Assembly (NCBI GenBank): GCA_963576725.1
Contig: OY755246.1
Coordinates: forward strand, 71,478,371-71,542,370
From: Azorinus chamasolen
Taxonomy: Eukaryota > Mollusca > Bivalvia > Cardiida > Solecurtidae
Length of the DNA: 64,000 nt
Reading direction: 5' to 3'
The position numbers and the translations under genes are program-made. The notes beneath the pieces are model-generated. The model was not told where the DNA came from. It saw only the letters and a program-made list of their open reading frames with translations, and searched no databases. Positions 32,182 through 43,134 of the stretch are shown piece after piece; the stretch's first letter is position 1; each line of letters starts with the position of its first letter.

Positions 32182-32650
32182 GGAGGACCATGATAGTCCT
32201 GGATGGGTCACCTGAGAAAAAGCTTCCCCAGAAAGGGCCATTATTAACACCAGAGGCGTAATTTGAATAATCTTGGCAGAAGTCTTCAAGATGACACCTC
32301 ATACCTCTACGCCATAAACTCTAGGCCATCTTATTTCAGAGAAGGTTTTTTAAGTGCTCACTATATATTTCTAATAAAAACAAGGTACCACAGGGGAGGG
32401 GCCAATATTAACCCCTGGGATATAATTTAAACAATCTTGGTAGAGGACCTCAAGATGATGCAACTTGCCCAATAGGAGAGATAAAGGCCATATGGCTTTA
32501 ATGGAGAAGATTTTCAAAGTTTTCGCTATATATTTCTGTCGAAAACATGGTAACCTGGGGTGAGACCAATATTAACCCAAGGGCATAGTTTGTACAACAT
32601 TGGTAGAGGTCCTCAAGATGATCCTACAAGCTCACCTTGGTGTTTTGTAT
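32182..32650 (+). mobile_element. CAAGAGG-type dispersed element with internal repeats
   Basis: The head hairpin 'aggaccatgatagtcct' and 'gatgggtcacctgag' match the 'gggcaatgatggtcctgtat / gctcacctg' head at 62006. About three diverged modules of roughly 165-180 bp follow, each with '(g)ggccaatattaaccc', 'aatcttggtagagg' and 'cctcaagatgat'. Open frames here follow the repeats. Confidence 0.72.
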
Positions 32651-32870
32651 CAGATGAGCTAAAATCAGAAATTCTCATCGGAAATAGGACCTACACTATT
32701 GGCATTACTGTAGTACAAAGGAAATCAGAGCTGTTGATAAGAAGCATACTTAAATCTGTCAAACTTCTTTCTCAGCCCAACTCTAACCAGTTGGTACTTG
32801 GAGAGATCTTTCTAATTAGTACCAACAATATTGACAAAATAAAAGATAAGATTGCTGGAAATATTACCTA

Positions 32871-33707
32871 GAGCTCTAAAAGAATCATTAGCATCCTTGT
32901 CAATGTATCTAGAGCTCTGAAGGTTACAGTACTCATAGCATGATAGTCCTTTGGTAGGGTATCCTTGGCAATGCATCTAGTCTCAGCTCTGAAGGTAGTA
33001 CTCATAGTATGAGAGTCCTTTGGTAAGCTATCCATCGTTATGTATCTAGAGCTCTGAAAGTAGTACTAATAGTATGAGAGTCCCTGGGTAAGCTATCCAT
33101 GGTTATGTATCTAGAGCTCTGAAGGTAGTGCTAATAGTATGAGAGTCCTTTGGTAAGCTATCCATCGTTATGTATCTAGAGCTCTGAAAGTAGTGCTAAT
33201 AGTATGGGAGATGGGCAAGATATCCCTGGCAATGGTACTGGAGCTCTGAAAGTAGTGCTAATAGTATGAGAGTCCTTTGGTAAGCTATTCATGGTTGTGT
33301 ATCTAGAGCTCTGAAGGTAGTGCTAATAGTATGGGAGTTGGGCAAGATATCCCTGGCAATGGTACTGGAGCTCTGAAAGTAGCATTATATTATTGGTTTC
33401 CTTGGGTAAGCTATCCTTGTTAATGTATCGAGAGCTCTGAAAGTAGTATACAAGGGTAAGCTATCCTTGTCAATGCATCTAGACCTCTCAAAGTAGTATA
33501 CAAGGGTAAGCTATCCTTGGTAATGTATCTAGAGCCCTGAAAGTAGCACTTATAATATAGCAGTCCCTTAGCAATCTATCGAGAGCTCTGAAAGTAGCAC
33601 TAATAGTATGAGATTCTTTGGGTAAGCTATTTTTGGCAACATATCTAAAGCTTTGAAAGCAGCACTGATAGTATGGAAGTCCTTGGGTAAGCTATCTTTG
33701 GCAATGT
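32871..33707. repeat. 65-bp tandem array, diverged
   Basis: About 13 units containing AGAGCTCTGAAAGTAGTGCT, 'aatagtatgagagtcctt', 'ggtaagctatccatgg' and 'ttatgtatct'. Units 33190-33240 and 33330-33370 share a 'gatgggcaagatatccctgg' variant, so part of the array was duplicated as a block. Divergence rises toward both ends. Confidence 0.93.
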
Positions 33708-33819
33708 TGTTTTCCTAGGATGAATGCTTTGTACTTTTAAAAACATTTCTTTTTACAATTTACTTGATTAACTGGACTTAACCTTTGACGTCAGTAAAGA
33801 TGTTGACTATTATTTGCTA

Positions 33820-33890
33820 TCTGTAGATCCAGATCACTGGACTCCTAGGAGTACTCTGATTAGGGTATGCACTGTTTGCCATTCAAATTC
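33820..33890 (+). mobile_element. Family E core fragment
   Basis: 'gtagatccagatcactgg', 'actcctaggagtactctga', 'ttagggtatgcactgtttgc'. Confidence 0.6.
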
Positions 33891-33944
33891 CTTTCACAAA
33901 TTATACCATTTGATATTGTAGGGCCTCTACTGCTAGTTTAACAG

Positions 33945-34040
33945 CAATGGACCTGAGTTAAATCATCTTGTCCAACAATGGACCTGAGTTCAATCATCTT
34001 GTCCAACAATGGACCTGAGTTCAATCATCTTGTCCAACAT
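33945..34040. repeat. 31-bp tandem array
   Basis: Three copies of CAATGGACCTGAGTTCAATC plus atcttgtccaa; the first has 'aaatc'. A distant single copy of 'gtccaacatt' recurs at 34290. Confidence 0.92.
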
Positions 34041-34051
34041 TATGCTTATTA

Positions 34052-34250
34052 TTTTACCCTTTACTTCATGAACATTCACGTAAGAAATAATAGCATGTGA
34101 ATATTAATAAGATCAATATTTATAATAGCACATGAACATCAGAAATGTTGGAAATGGCCTAAACAGAAGAATCAGATTTATATTATTCCATAAGCAAGCA
34201 AGAGCTGACCTGGGTCTACTCTGTTTGCAAAAGCATTAAAGGGCATAAAA
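34052..34250 (-). mobile_element. Family A MITE, core collapsed
   Basis: 'TTTACCCTTTACTTCATG', 'aacattcacgtaagaaata', 'gtgaatattaataagatc', then only one core arm (gacctgggtctactctg) and 'gcaaaagcattaaagggca'. Confidence 0.78.
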
Positions 34251-34503
34251 GCTATGCAAGTGATTTCAGAAATGATACAAATTGTCTTGTCCAACATTAC
34301 ACTGAATAGCACACCTTACAAAAATAGGTAGCATCACTTCTTTAATTAATCCGGTTTTCATTTTGAAACAGTGGAGGTTAATGCGTTCACTACAGGGAAA
34401 AGCACAATTAACGGCTTCAATTATATCTAGGACATTACCATTGCATGTTATTAACTTCATAGATATGCCTTTTAACTCTTTAGAGTTGTGGATGTTATTA
34501 ACT

Positions 34504-34640
34504 TTAATCCTTTACTACAAAGATAAACTTTTTAACCCCTTTGCAAAATTTAACAGAGTAGACTCAGATCAGATGATTCCTTTAGAAGTTATCTAATCTG
34601 ATTGCTTACGGAATAAAATGTATCTGAATCTTCATGAAGA
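34504..34640 (+). mobile_element. Family A MITE, 5' half
   Basis: TTAATCCTTTACTACAAAG, 'tttaacccctttgcaaaat', 'agagtagactcagatcag', 'gattcctttagaagttat', 'ctaatctgattgcttacgg', then truncated. Confidence 0.75.
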
Positions 34641-34770
34641 GAGCCACAAAATAATCATCAGCACTTCTCAAGTAGATAGTACTAGATACCCAATAAGTTG
34701 CTTATCATTTATATGTTTAAACAATTTAGCAATCATATCATTCTGTATTCTTCCTTTTGTCCATCAAATC

Positions 34771-35004
34771 CTCTACATTCATGTAAGAAATAATGACTAT
34801 TGTTTTTATAATGGCACTATAATGACCAGGGGAATGTTTTTATCATGGCAGAAACTGTAAAATCGGATCTATATTATTTCACACAAATACAGAGTAAACC
34901 CTCAGGTAGTGCGGCTTCTACTGCAGCTGTATAATCTAGATCTACTCTGTTTGCAAAGGTATCAAACATACGAGGGCCCTCGTACCTATAAAGTAAAGGG
35001 TTAA
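34771..35004 (-). mobile_element. Family A MITE, left end lost
   Basis: 'attcatgtaagaaataatg', 'ggcagaaactgtaaaatc', the core (cggcttctactgcagctg), 'tagatctactctgtttgc', an 'acgagggccctcgt' small palindrome, and 'aaagtaaagggTTAA'. The gagggccctc palindrome is absent from other copies. Confidence 0.82.
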
Positions 35005-35539
35005 ATAAACACAGAAGTAACAATGATTGTGCAACAAGCATGTTCCTATAAGAAAACAGGCACGGGAAGTTTGCTAATAAACTCCAAGAAACACAATAAT
35101 TGTCCAGTGTGTCCATCAGCAGATCAATACTGGACAATTATTTTTATTTTGAGAATGACCACAAAACAAGACTTAACTACAATACTACCTAAAGCCTACT
35201 TGTTATAATGAGTCATAACATGCTTGCCAATATTCAATTAAGGAATATAAAGAAATATTTTCTGTTTTCATGGAGGTATGAAAACAAAAGCGGTTTCATA
35301 CTTAAGTGTGGCCAAGTTACTTATAATTTAATATCACTGCTGAATATAACAAAGAAATTAAAATAATTTTCGCAAATCATTTGTTTATTTTCAACATTTA
35401 ATACCGATTCATAAAACTTTTGAACGAATATAAAGTACTGTCCTGGCAAGGCGTGGCCTAAAAAAATTTTTCATGGAGGTATGAACAAAGAATTACAGGC
35501 AATCACAGCTCACCAAAAGTAATGAAATTAAGCAATAAT
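35005..35539. other. No gene seen; short direct repeat
   Basis: 'ttcatggaggtatgaa' occurs near 35268 and 35469, about 200 bp apart. No exon or complete MITE is recognised. Confidence 0.4.
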
Positions 35540-35592
35540 AAATTAATTAATATTCATGATGTCATAATTTTTTTCATCAATATTCATAGAAA
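35540..35592 (+). mobile_element. Family A MITE 3' remnant
   Basis: 'attaattaatattcatgatg', 'tcataatttttttcatcaat' and 'attcata', without an AAAGGGTTAA end. Confidence 0.6.
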
Positions 35593-35649
35593 AAAAAAGT
35601 TCAAAAGAGTAAAGCAAACCTTTGTAAATATAAATATCTTAGTTGTCCT

Positions 35650-35880
35650 TTAACCCTTTATATGAATGCCCTGGCAAACACAGCATATCCACACCAGAAG
35701 ACTACACAGAGCATATCCACACCAGAAGACTACACAGAGCATACACAGAGCATATCCACACCAGAAGACTACACAGAGCATACACAGAGCATATCCACAC
35801 CAGAAGACTACACAGAGCATATCCACACCAGAAGACTCCCATAGATGTTGTCTGATCAGGATCTTGTCTGTTTGCTTACA
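35650..35880 (+). mobile_element. Family A MITE whose core is replaced by a 28-bp array
   Basis: The A left end TTTAACCCTTTATATGAATG and 'ccctggcaaacacagc' lead into an array of GCATATCCACACCAGAAGAC plus tacacaga (about five full units and two 'gcatacacaga' partials, 35683-35838). The A core right side then resumes as 'gttgtctgatcaggatc' and 'tgtctgtttgcttac'. The unit starts in the A core's 'aaacacag(c/a)' segment. Confidence 0.85.
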
Positions 35881-36000
35881 GATTATCTTGTTGCATGCTA
35901 TCTGTCATTGTAGTGCATTCACTTGTTTTATATAACACTATATCACAATCAGCTAGTTACTACGGTATTCACTATGTGTGGATACTGACACTGATATTCA

Positions 36001-36203
36001 TTAACCCATCACCTCATAGGCTATTTTTAGATCCAATCAATTTGAATAAATCTACCAAAAAGAAGAATTAACTAGAGAAAAGGATTTTTTTTTAGAATTT
36101 TGTAGTTTGAAACCATTGTGATAAATAGAGCATTTGCTCTATTTATCACAATGGTTTCAACAGGTGACTCCTGCAGAGGCGTCAATATGTGGGAATGAGT
36201 TAA
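36001..36203 (+). mobile_element. Family B MITE, complete
   Basis: TTAA-bounded: TTAACCCATCACCTCATAG at the left and 'gggaatgagTTAA' at the right, 203 bp. It holds a 50-bp nearly perfect palindrome at 36109-36158 (arms beginning GAAACCATTGTGATAAATAG) with no real loop. Confidence 0.88.
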
Positions 36204-36507
36204 TATAGGTAAAGGGTTTAAGTGAAAGATTTATGTAAATATATTTATATGGACTATAATCACATACTGTCCCTTGTAATGGGAAACAAGGGTAGTTCTA
36301 ACATCAATAAGTTATGACCATTATTCAATGAGATTCAAGGCTTGTAAAGTGAACACTATTCTGTTGAGGTCCACCATCAGGTCATTTAATGCAGTTTGAC
36401 CAATATGACTATGAACATTAGTGCTAAAAGTTGGATACTCTAAAGACATCAACATAATGGCCCAAATTAGTTTTCAAAGGGACATGGGCATACCCTTTTG
36501 ATATTAT

Positions 36508-36724
36508 ACTCTTCACTTCATAGATACACCTCTTCATACCTTTGCAAACATAGAAGACCCAGATAAGACAACACTTCGAGGGTGCCATCAGATTAGGGCC
36601 TGCTTTTTGCTCATATAATAATATAGGAATAATATTCCTGTGTCCATATGCCATAAATCATAAATTACTGGTAATATTCATGATGTCATTGTTTCTTACT
36701 TGAATATTCATGAGACAAAGGGTG
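36508..36724 (+). mobile_element. Family A MITE, diverged
   Basis: 'ttcacttcatagatacacc', 'cctttgcaaacatagaag', 'acccagataagacaac', 'ttagggcctgctttttgct', 'tattcatgatgtcattgt', 'gaatattcatgagacaaag'. Confidence 0.8.
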
Positions 36725-36734
36725 ACTCTGCTGT

Positions 36735-36812
36735 TGTTACAGGAGCCACCTGATCTGGGTCTACTCTATTTGCAAAGTTGTATAAGGGTGTAACTATGGA
36801 GTAAAATATTTG
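36735..36812 (-). mobile_element. Family A MITE fragment
   Basis: 'gttacaggagccacctgatc', 'tgggtctactctatttgc', 'ataagggtgtaactatgg', 'agtaaaat'. Confidence 0.7.
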
Positions 36813-36884
36813 TACTTTTAACCAGTCCTCCACAGTGGCATATCAAATAAACTGAATATCCTTAGTACAATAAACCATGAAATC

Positions 36885-37005
36885 GACCATCAAACATGTC
36901 TGTGTCACAACCTCAAGTGATGTCACATGTGATGTAATAAACCCACCAAACATATCTCTGTCACAAGTGAAGTAATAAACCCACTAAACATATCTGTCAC
37001 AAATT
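36885..37005. repeat. Short tandem region of about 38-50 bp units
   Basis: Three units with 'gtaataaacccaccaaaca' and 'tatctctgtcacaagtga'. Confidence 0.8.
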
Positions 37006-37189
37006 ATGCCCCTTTTACTCGACTCCGCAAACATAAGGGTTTAAGATGTGCTATAAGCCATTAAAGACCCATGACATGTGTCCTGGTTTAACAGCCATAT
37101 CTAAATGCCATTAGAATGTCTACCAATATCAACAGTACTATTGAAATTATTATTTTTTGCATGTACTCTATTTATGCTACAAAGTCAGA

Positions 37190-37562
37190 CACCCAGTCTC
37201 CCCTCTCCACTCATTATAGTCAGACACCCAGTATCCCCTCTCTACCCATAGTCAGACACCCAGTCTCCCCTCTCCACCCATAGTCAGACACTCAGTATCC
37301 CCTCTCTACCCATAGTCAAACACCCAGTATCCCCTCTCTACCCATAGTCAGACACCCAGTATCCCCTCTCCACCCATAGTCAGACACCCAGTCTCCCGTC
37401 TCTATCCATTCAATTTTGCATGAGTTTGATATCTGTAAGTTTGACGGACACAGTAACATATAGTGCAGACCCTGATCCAACTGGTCGTACAGGAGCATTT
37501 TGATGTGGGTGTTTATTGTCTAGGTCTATGTGGCTGAATACTTACAGTAATTATTGTATGCT
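37190..37562 (+). mobile_element. Family C MITE with an internal 32-bp array
   Basis: About seven copies of CATAGTCAGACACCCAGTCT plus cccctctccacc (variants agtatcccctctctacc), then 'gtttgacggacacagtaac', the C core (tagtgcagaccctgatcc / actggtcgtacaggagc / gatgtgggtg) and the right end 'aatacttacagtaattat'. The same 'gacacccagtctcc' motif is amplified separately at 51562-52058. Confidence 0.82.
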
Positions 37563-37884
37563 CAAAGTGACTCCATTTTCACTTCCATTTATACACAGTT
37601 CTTACATGGGGGAAATCACAAGAATTTCAATTGCCTGAGTAGCTACAATTAACGCAAGAGAAACAGCCGGTACATGACAAAACACAGTGAAATATTGTTC
37701 CAATCTCATACATGAAGATGTGTAATGGCTAATTCTGCTTTTGAAATCACAAACCTAAAAGATGAAATTAATTTCCTACATCAAAGACCTACAAAAAACT
37801 TTAATGTTGTGATTCATTCATGTAGACATATATTACATCATTAATGGCGACATTTCTATTGGTATGTACTATGGACACAATACA
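37563..37884. other. No feature seen
   Basis: AT-rich, no repeats recognised. Confidence 0.45.
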
Positions 37885-38103
37885 TTAACACTAATGGTGC
37901 TGAATAGTCAAAGTGGAATATTCCATCATCATTAAACAGTAGGAACTATTTAGTATGATGATGAGATTACATTTGCAACTGGATCTTAAAATACCAATAA
38001 TGCAGACCCTGATCAGAGGACTCCCTTAGAGCCCTTACACTGATCTGGGTCTACACTGGTCACCAATGCCCAGGTGAGCTCTTTCCCTCATTCAATGGTT
38101 TAA
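37885..38103 (+). mobile_element. Family E MITE, complete
   Basis: TTAACACTAATGGTGCTG, 'caaagtggaatattccatc', 'ttagtatgatgatgagatt', the core (taatgcagaccctgatcag / aggactcccttagagccc / ctgatctgggtctacactg) and the right end 'ttcaatggtTTAA'. 219 bp. Confidence 0.82.
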
Positions 38104-38262
38104 ATGCTTGTCAACATTCAAATGCATATGCTAGTAAATGACATTATTAAATAATTTAATTTCATAATCTACTTTAAAACAATATGAAAGACTGACTTTC
38201 AGTATCGAACCATATGAATGTGGGAAGTAAGTGTACTGGCATTTGCAACAACAGCTCTGGTC

Positions 38263-38755
38263 CTGTATCGCCCACCTGGTTAATAGGCCAAGTGATCTGT
38301 TACATGTACATACATCTACAGGTACTGGTGAGGCCCAGTGATCTGTTACATGTACATACATCTACAGGTACTGGTGGGGCCCAGTGATCTGTTACATGTA
38401 CATACATCTACCGGTACTGGTGGGGCCCAGTGATCTGTTACATGTACATACATCTACCGGTACTGGTGGGGCCAAGTGATCTGTTACATGTACATACATC
38501 TACCGGTACTGGTGGGGCCAAGTGATCTGTTACATGTACATACATCTACCGGTACTGGTGGAACCAAGTGATCTGTTACTTGTACATACATCTACCGGTA
38601 CTGGTGGGGCCAAGTGATCTATTACATGTACATACATCTACCGATACTGGTGGGGCCAAGTCATCTGTTACATGTACATACATCTACTGGTAGTGTTGGG
38701 GCCAAGTCATCTGTTACATGTACATACATCTACTGGTAGTGGTGGGGCCACTTTA
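38263..38755 (+). mobile_element. CAAGAGG-type head followed by a 46-bp tandem array
   Basis: The head 'aacaacagctctggtcctgt' and 'atcgcccacctggttaatag' resembles 62006 (aacaagagggcaatgatggt, cctgtattgctcacctgg). About ten copies of a 46-bp unit follow: AAGTGATCTGTTACATGTAC, atacatctaccggtactggt, ggggcc. The 'aagtgatct' start is present once at 62056, so the array grew from the element's own sequence. Each unit has the palindrome ACATGTACAT-like core. Confidence 0.88.
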
Positions 38756-39465
38756 TTTCACTTTGATAGAAGACCATCTATGGATGATTGCAATGAAGTT
38801 TGATCCAACTGACCAGTCTGCAGCTTAAGAACAGATGTAGTTAAAAGAAACTGTTCAGTGAACTCTGTTATAGCTCATGTGACATACTTATACAGCCAAT
38901 TAAAATAATGCATATACTTTTGATAGAATTAAACCATTGAAGTATCTTTCCTGTGAATTTTTGCCAAATCCCATTCAGTGGTTAAGGAGAAGGAATTGTT
39001 CATTAAAATATCCAAAGGAATAATAAAACCTCAATAAAACCTTAATAAAACCTTTCTGGACAACGGAAATTATAGCAGTTAAAGCTTACAGCTTTGGCTT
39101 TACAGCATTTTCTTTATAATATGTCCATTATTAACATATCTATAATTAGATATTAATAATATATTTACAAATTTTACAGGGATTAAACAATTAAATATCT
39201 AACAAATGAATTTAAATATTTCTTATTGGTAACAAACGGCCAGTGAAAACAGCCAATGATTATGCAGTTTTTATCTGTCTAGTCAAAGAAATAAAGGAAG
39301 TATGGGAAACAGCACACAGGCAATGACAACAAAATAAATATAAAACTAATAGTAAATGATCTCACGATCGGCATTAGTCAAATAAATTCTGAGACAACCG
39401 TTGGCTTAGAGCTGGAGAACAGACAATTATCTATGGCTGTGTTTTTTACTGGGAGACTGTGTTCT
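38756..39465. other. No gene seen
   Basis: AT-rich. 'taaaacctcaataaaaccttaataaaacc' (about 39020-39050) is a minor 12-bp repeat of three units. Confidence 0.45.
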
Positions 39466-39622
39466 GTTATATTTTATCAGAGGGTGTCAAGCCTGCAGTT
39501 CTGTTATATTTTGTCAGAGGGTGTCAAGTTAGAGGATCTGTTATATTTTGTCAGAGGGTTCTGTTATATTTTGTCAGAGGGTGTCAAGTTAGAGGATCTG
39601 TTATATTTTGTCAGTTAGGAGA
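39466..39622. repeat. Nested tandem repeat, about 23- and 61-bp periods
   Basis: TCTGTTATATTTTGTCAGAG recurs six times; blocks with 'ggtgtcaagttagaggatc' repeat twice about 61 bp apart. Open frames on both strands here are by-products. Confidence 0.88.
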
Positions 39623-39787
39623 TCTTTTCTATTATGCCAGAGGGTGTAATTGCTACCATAGTATATTGTATTTGAAGAAAAAAAATCAGGCTCTGAACAA
39701 ATTTGCCATTATTGTCAGTTTGCATTTTGCAGGACCAGATCAGTTTTGTTGAAGATTTAGTTTGGATTTGAACAGGATCCCAAAATC

Positions 39788-39918
39788 GTACGAGCCAACC
39801 CTGATCCAACTGTTCTTACGAGCCAACCCTGATCCGACTGTTCTTACAGCAGCCTCCTCATATGGGACTACTCTGTTTGCAAAAGTAATGAAAAGTGTGG
39901 GTATCAGGTAAAGGGTAA
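39788..39918 (-). mobile_element. Family A MITE fragment with a duplicated core arm
   Basis: 'acgagccaaccctgatccaac' then 'acgagccaaccctgatccgac' (tandem duplicate), 'gggactactctgtttgc', 'aagtaatgaaaagtgtggg' and 'caggtaaagggtaaa'. Confidence 0.72.
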
Positions 39919-40215
39919 ATTGCTAGTTTTATGCAGAAAAAAGCCCTGAACTTTGACCTATGTCGAATTACAGCAGAGAAGTGCTGGATGATCATCAGAA
40001 TATTCAATATCCATATGTCTTATTAATTCTAACTTTTAGGGGGAAATATTCATGATATACCATCATAAATGGACAGCTTTGACATATTTTAGGAATCTTA
40101 CCAGCAAGATCAGCAGTTTCTGACAAATAATTTACTACATGGTAAATAAAAGTAAAAGAAGATGGCCTGTGGATTGCTGTACTGATGCAATCAATCATCT
40201 AAATGTTCATCAAAC

Positions 40216-40468
40216 TTAACCCTTTCCTTCATATATGGGTCATTTCATGTATTTGCAAACAGAGAAGACCAGATCAGACGGCTCCTGTAGGAACACTCTG
40301 ATAAGGGTCTGTCCTGTTTGATTGTGAAATAATATAGATGAGATTCTACAACTTCTGCCATGGCCAAAAAAACCCTCCCATGTTCATATGCCATTGTAGA
40401 AATCAATCTAATTAATATTCATGATGTCATTATTCATTTACATGAATATTCATGGAGGAAGGTGTTAA
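40216..40468 (+). mobile_element. Family A MITE, complete
   Basis: TTAACCCTTTCCTTCATAT, 'ttgcaaacagagaagacc', 'gacggctcctgtaggaac', 'ctgataagggtctgtcctg', 'attctacaacttctgcc', 'attaatattcatgatgtc', 'catgaatattcatggagg' and 'aaggtgTTAA'. 253 bp. This is the best '+' reference copy. Confidence 0.92.
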
Positions 40469-40529
40469 ACCCACACAATTTGCCTGACGGCTGCCATGTT
40501 TGGCATCAAGCGTACATGTTTAGTGTGAC

Positions 40530-40990
40530 CTGGATCTTTGAAGTGTAGACTTCAGTACGAGGTTCAACACTGGTGAAGATGTGGTGAATATTATATTATA
40601 TCAAAATCTCCCAAGGTATATAATTACTACTGACTGGATAAAACACTGAAGAATACATGTATTGGTTGACCTCCAAATATGAACTTGACCTTTGAAGACT
40701 TGGATATGAGGTGCCACAAATGATTGTGATGTGGTGAAGATTTTCAAAATTTATTTCAAAATCGTCCAGGATATAAGAGAGTTATTGACCAGACATGACT
40801 GAATTGAGAGGAAGCACATATAATTTGAACTTGAAATTTGACTTTGACCCTGGAGGTATAGACTTGGGCAGGAATGGTGATGCATGATCATGTAGTTGAG
40901 TGGACTATGTATACAGTGGAAACACAGGAATAGTTTGACCTTGGAATGTGACCTTCACCTTTGAGGTACAGACTTGGGCATGAGACAAGC
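40530..40990. repeat. Degenerate dispersed repeat with tgacctttga modules
   Basis: Three diverged modules contain '(tt)gacctttgaggtatagac', 'ttgggcatgag' and 'gatgtggtgaagattttc'. No frame stays open across modules. Confidence 0.6.
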
Positions 40991-41064
40991 CATATAATTT
41001 TACATCATCCTCCTCTAGAAGCTTTCTGTATTGCATTCATCGTGCACAAAGCAATCACCTGCTC

Positions 41065-41333
41065 TTAACTCTTTACTCCATGACTATCTATGACAGAAAT
41101 AATGATATCATGAATACTAAATACATGTGGATTATTATTTATAACAGCCTGGACACTGAAATGTTTGGTCATATAGCACAAATTGTTAAACTGTATCTAC
41201 ATGTATATTATTTCAGAAGCAAACAGAGCAGACCTTGATTAGACATATTTAGGATCAATTTAGGAGCCATTTGATCTGGGTCTATTCTGTTTGCAAAGAT
41301 GTAGAAAGGCGTATCTATGGAGTAAAGTGTTAA
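41065..41333 (-). mobile_element. Family A MITE, complete, core diverged
   Basis: TTAACTCTTTACTCCATG, 'gatatcatgaatactaaat', 'gcacaaattgttaaactg', 'agcaaacagagcagacc', 'aggagccatttgatctggg', 'gtagaaaggcgtatctatgg', 'agtaaagtgTTAA'. 269 bp. Confidence 0.88.
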
Positions 41334-41670
41334 ACTGTAGTGAGCAAAGTAATGATGACTGTAGACATCATTCTCTTTTCCATTGAAAACTTTGTTAAAT
41401 ATTCTGACATGCAGTTGAAAGGGTACATAGGCAGTGGGATAGACAGTATACACAGAAACTGTGGGTCTTTCCTGGCAGTTGACAAGGTCTATGCAAGAAA
41501 TGCTGGTAGAGATGGGATTGCACTGACATAACATGGCTTTTCCATCACTAAATCTACCATTAATCTTGTTCTATAATCCATTATCTCTTCCAATTTAGCA
41601 GGATGAAATTTCTCATCATCCATTCAATCCACTAGGTTCCATTCAGTTCAGTTGAAAAAGACTTTTCCTA

Positions 41671-42325
41671 GCTGCACAGTGTAGACTTCTAGGAGTAAGG
41701 CCCTAGCTGCACAGAGTAGACTTCTAGGAGTACGGCCGTAGCTGCACAGAGTAGACTTCTAGGAGTACGGCCGTAGCTGCACAGTGTAGACTTCTAGGAG
41801 TACAGCCCTAGCTGCACAGAGTAGACTTCTAGGAGTAGGGCCGTAGCTGCACAGTGTAGACTTCTAGGAGTACAGCCCTAGCTGCACAGAGTAGACTTCT
41901 AGGAGTAGGGCCGTAGCTGCACAGTGTAGACTTCTAGGAGTATACGGCCCTAGCTGCACAGTGTAGACTTCTAGGAGTAGGGCCCTAGCTGCACAGTGTA
42001 GACTTCTAGGAGTACAGCCCTAACTGCACAGTGTAGACTTCTAGGAGTACGGCCCTAGCTGCACAGTGTAGACTTCTAGGAGTACAGCCCTAGCTGCACA
42101 GTGTAGACTTCTAGGAGTACGGCCGTAGCTGCACAGTGTAGACTTCTAGGAGTACGGCCCTAGCTGCACAGTGTAGAATTCTAGGAGTACAGCCCTAGCT
42201 GCACAGTGTAGACTTCTAGGAGTAGGGCCCTAGCTGCACAGTGTAGACTTCTAGGAGTAGGGCCCTAGCTGCACAGTGTAGACTTCTAGGAGTAGGGCCC
42301 TAGCTTCAAGGAGTAGAGACCTAGC
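41671..42325. repeat. 35-bp tandem array
   Basis: About 18.5 copies of GCACAGTGTAGACTTCTAGG plus agtacggccctagct. Variants (agtgtag/agagtag; acggcc/agggcc/acagcc; gccc/gccg) appear in repeated sub-blocks. Each unit has near-palindromes TTCTAGGA and CCCTAG/CTAG. Confidence 0.96.
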
Positions 42326-42354
42326 TGCACATTTTTATCGGCAATAGCAATTTG

Positions 42355-42507
42355 ACTGAGGACTGTATTTTCAAAGTGAAATAGTCCATCAGTATGAAAG
42401 GGTATAATTTGTGAGCAGTTTTGGAATGACAAACAGTGCAGATCCTGATCTTGGTTTACACTGTTTTCAAATATCAATACACTTGTTTCCCGCATTCAAA
42501 TGGTTAA
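42355..42507 (+). mobile_element. Family E MITE, near-complete
   Basis: 'ttcaaagtgaaatagtcc', 'atcagtatgaaagggtata', 'aatgacaaacagtgcag', 'tggtttacactgttttc', and the right end 'ccgcattcaaatggTTAA'. The core centre is deleted. Confidence 0.78.
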
Positions 42508-42954
42508 TGTTTTCCAACCAATTCAGCCAGATCACAAGACAGCCATTTAAGACAGACAATCTTGTGTTCGTTAAAGGGATATATTCACAGAGTTAGAAGT
42601 GCTAAATCATTCAGCCAAATTACTATTTAAAGAAACACACTGTCAAGGTGGCCATGGATTCCAGGGAAAAATGAATTAGGTTTTACGGCAGATGATTACA
42701 TTTCACCACACTCTGAATTTCAGAAAATGCCTAATCGCTTAAAATGGCAATTCTAATATATGGGTACATCTTCGTAAAACATTTATTTTTTTAGTCATTT
42801 ACAGTGTCCTGACAGGCTAAAAAATGACATTTCTGCCATTTTATTGACTTAACCCTAAGCGTCTGCATTTGGACTGATTATTTTGTGCCAACTACACATT
42901 ACAAAACCCAATGTTTTTATGCCACAATTGTTTTCTATTTGTTTTGATTAACTA
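42508..42954. other. No feature seen
   Basis: AT-rich, no repeat or exon recognised. Confidence 0.45.
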
Positions 42955-43110
42955 ACCTCAGCAAAAACATAGTGTAGACCCAGATCAAAGGGCTCCTATA
43001 GGATCAATCTGATAGGGTCTACACTGTTTGGCATTCAAAACAGTGCGGCCTCTGAGCAGGTTACCTTTATAAGCCCTCTGATCTCAATCTACAGAGTTTT
43101 CTAATGCCAG
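42955..43110 (+). mobile_element. Family E core fragment, partly doubled
   Basis: 'catagtgtagacccagatc', 'aaagggctcctataggatc', 'gatagggtctacactgttt', then a second worn core 'acagtgcggcctctgagc', 'ataagccctctgatctcaa'. Confidence 0.7.
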
Positions 43111-43134
43111 TTATTCTGTTTCCCAGTCAAACTG

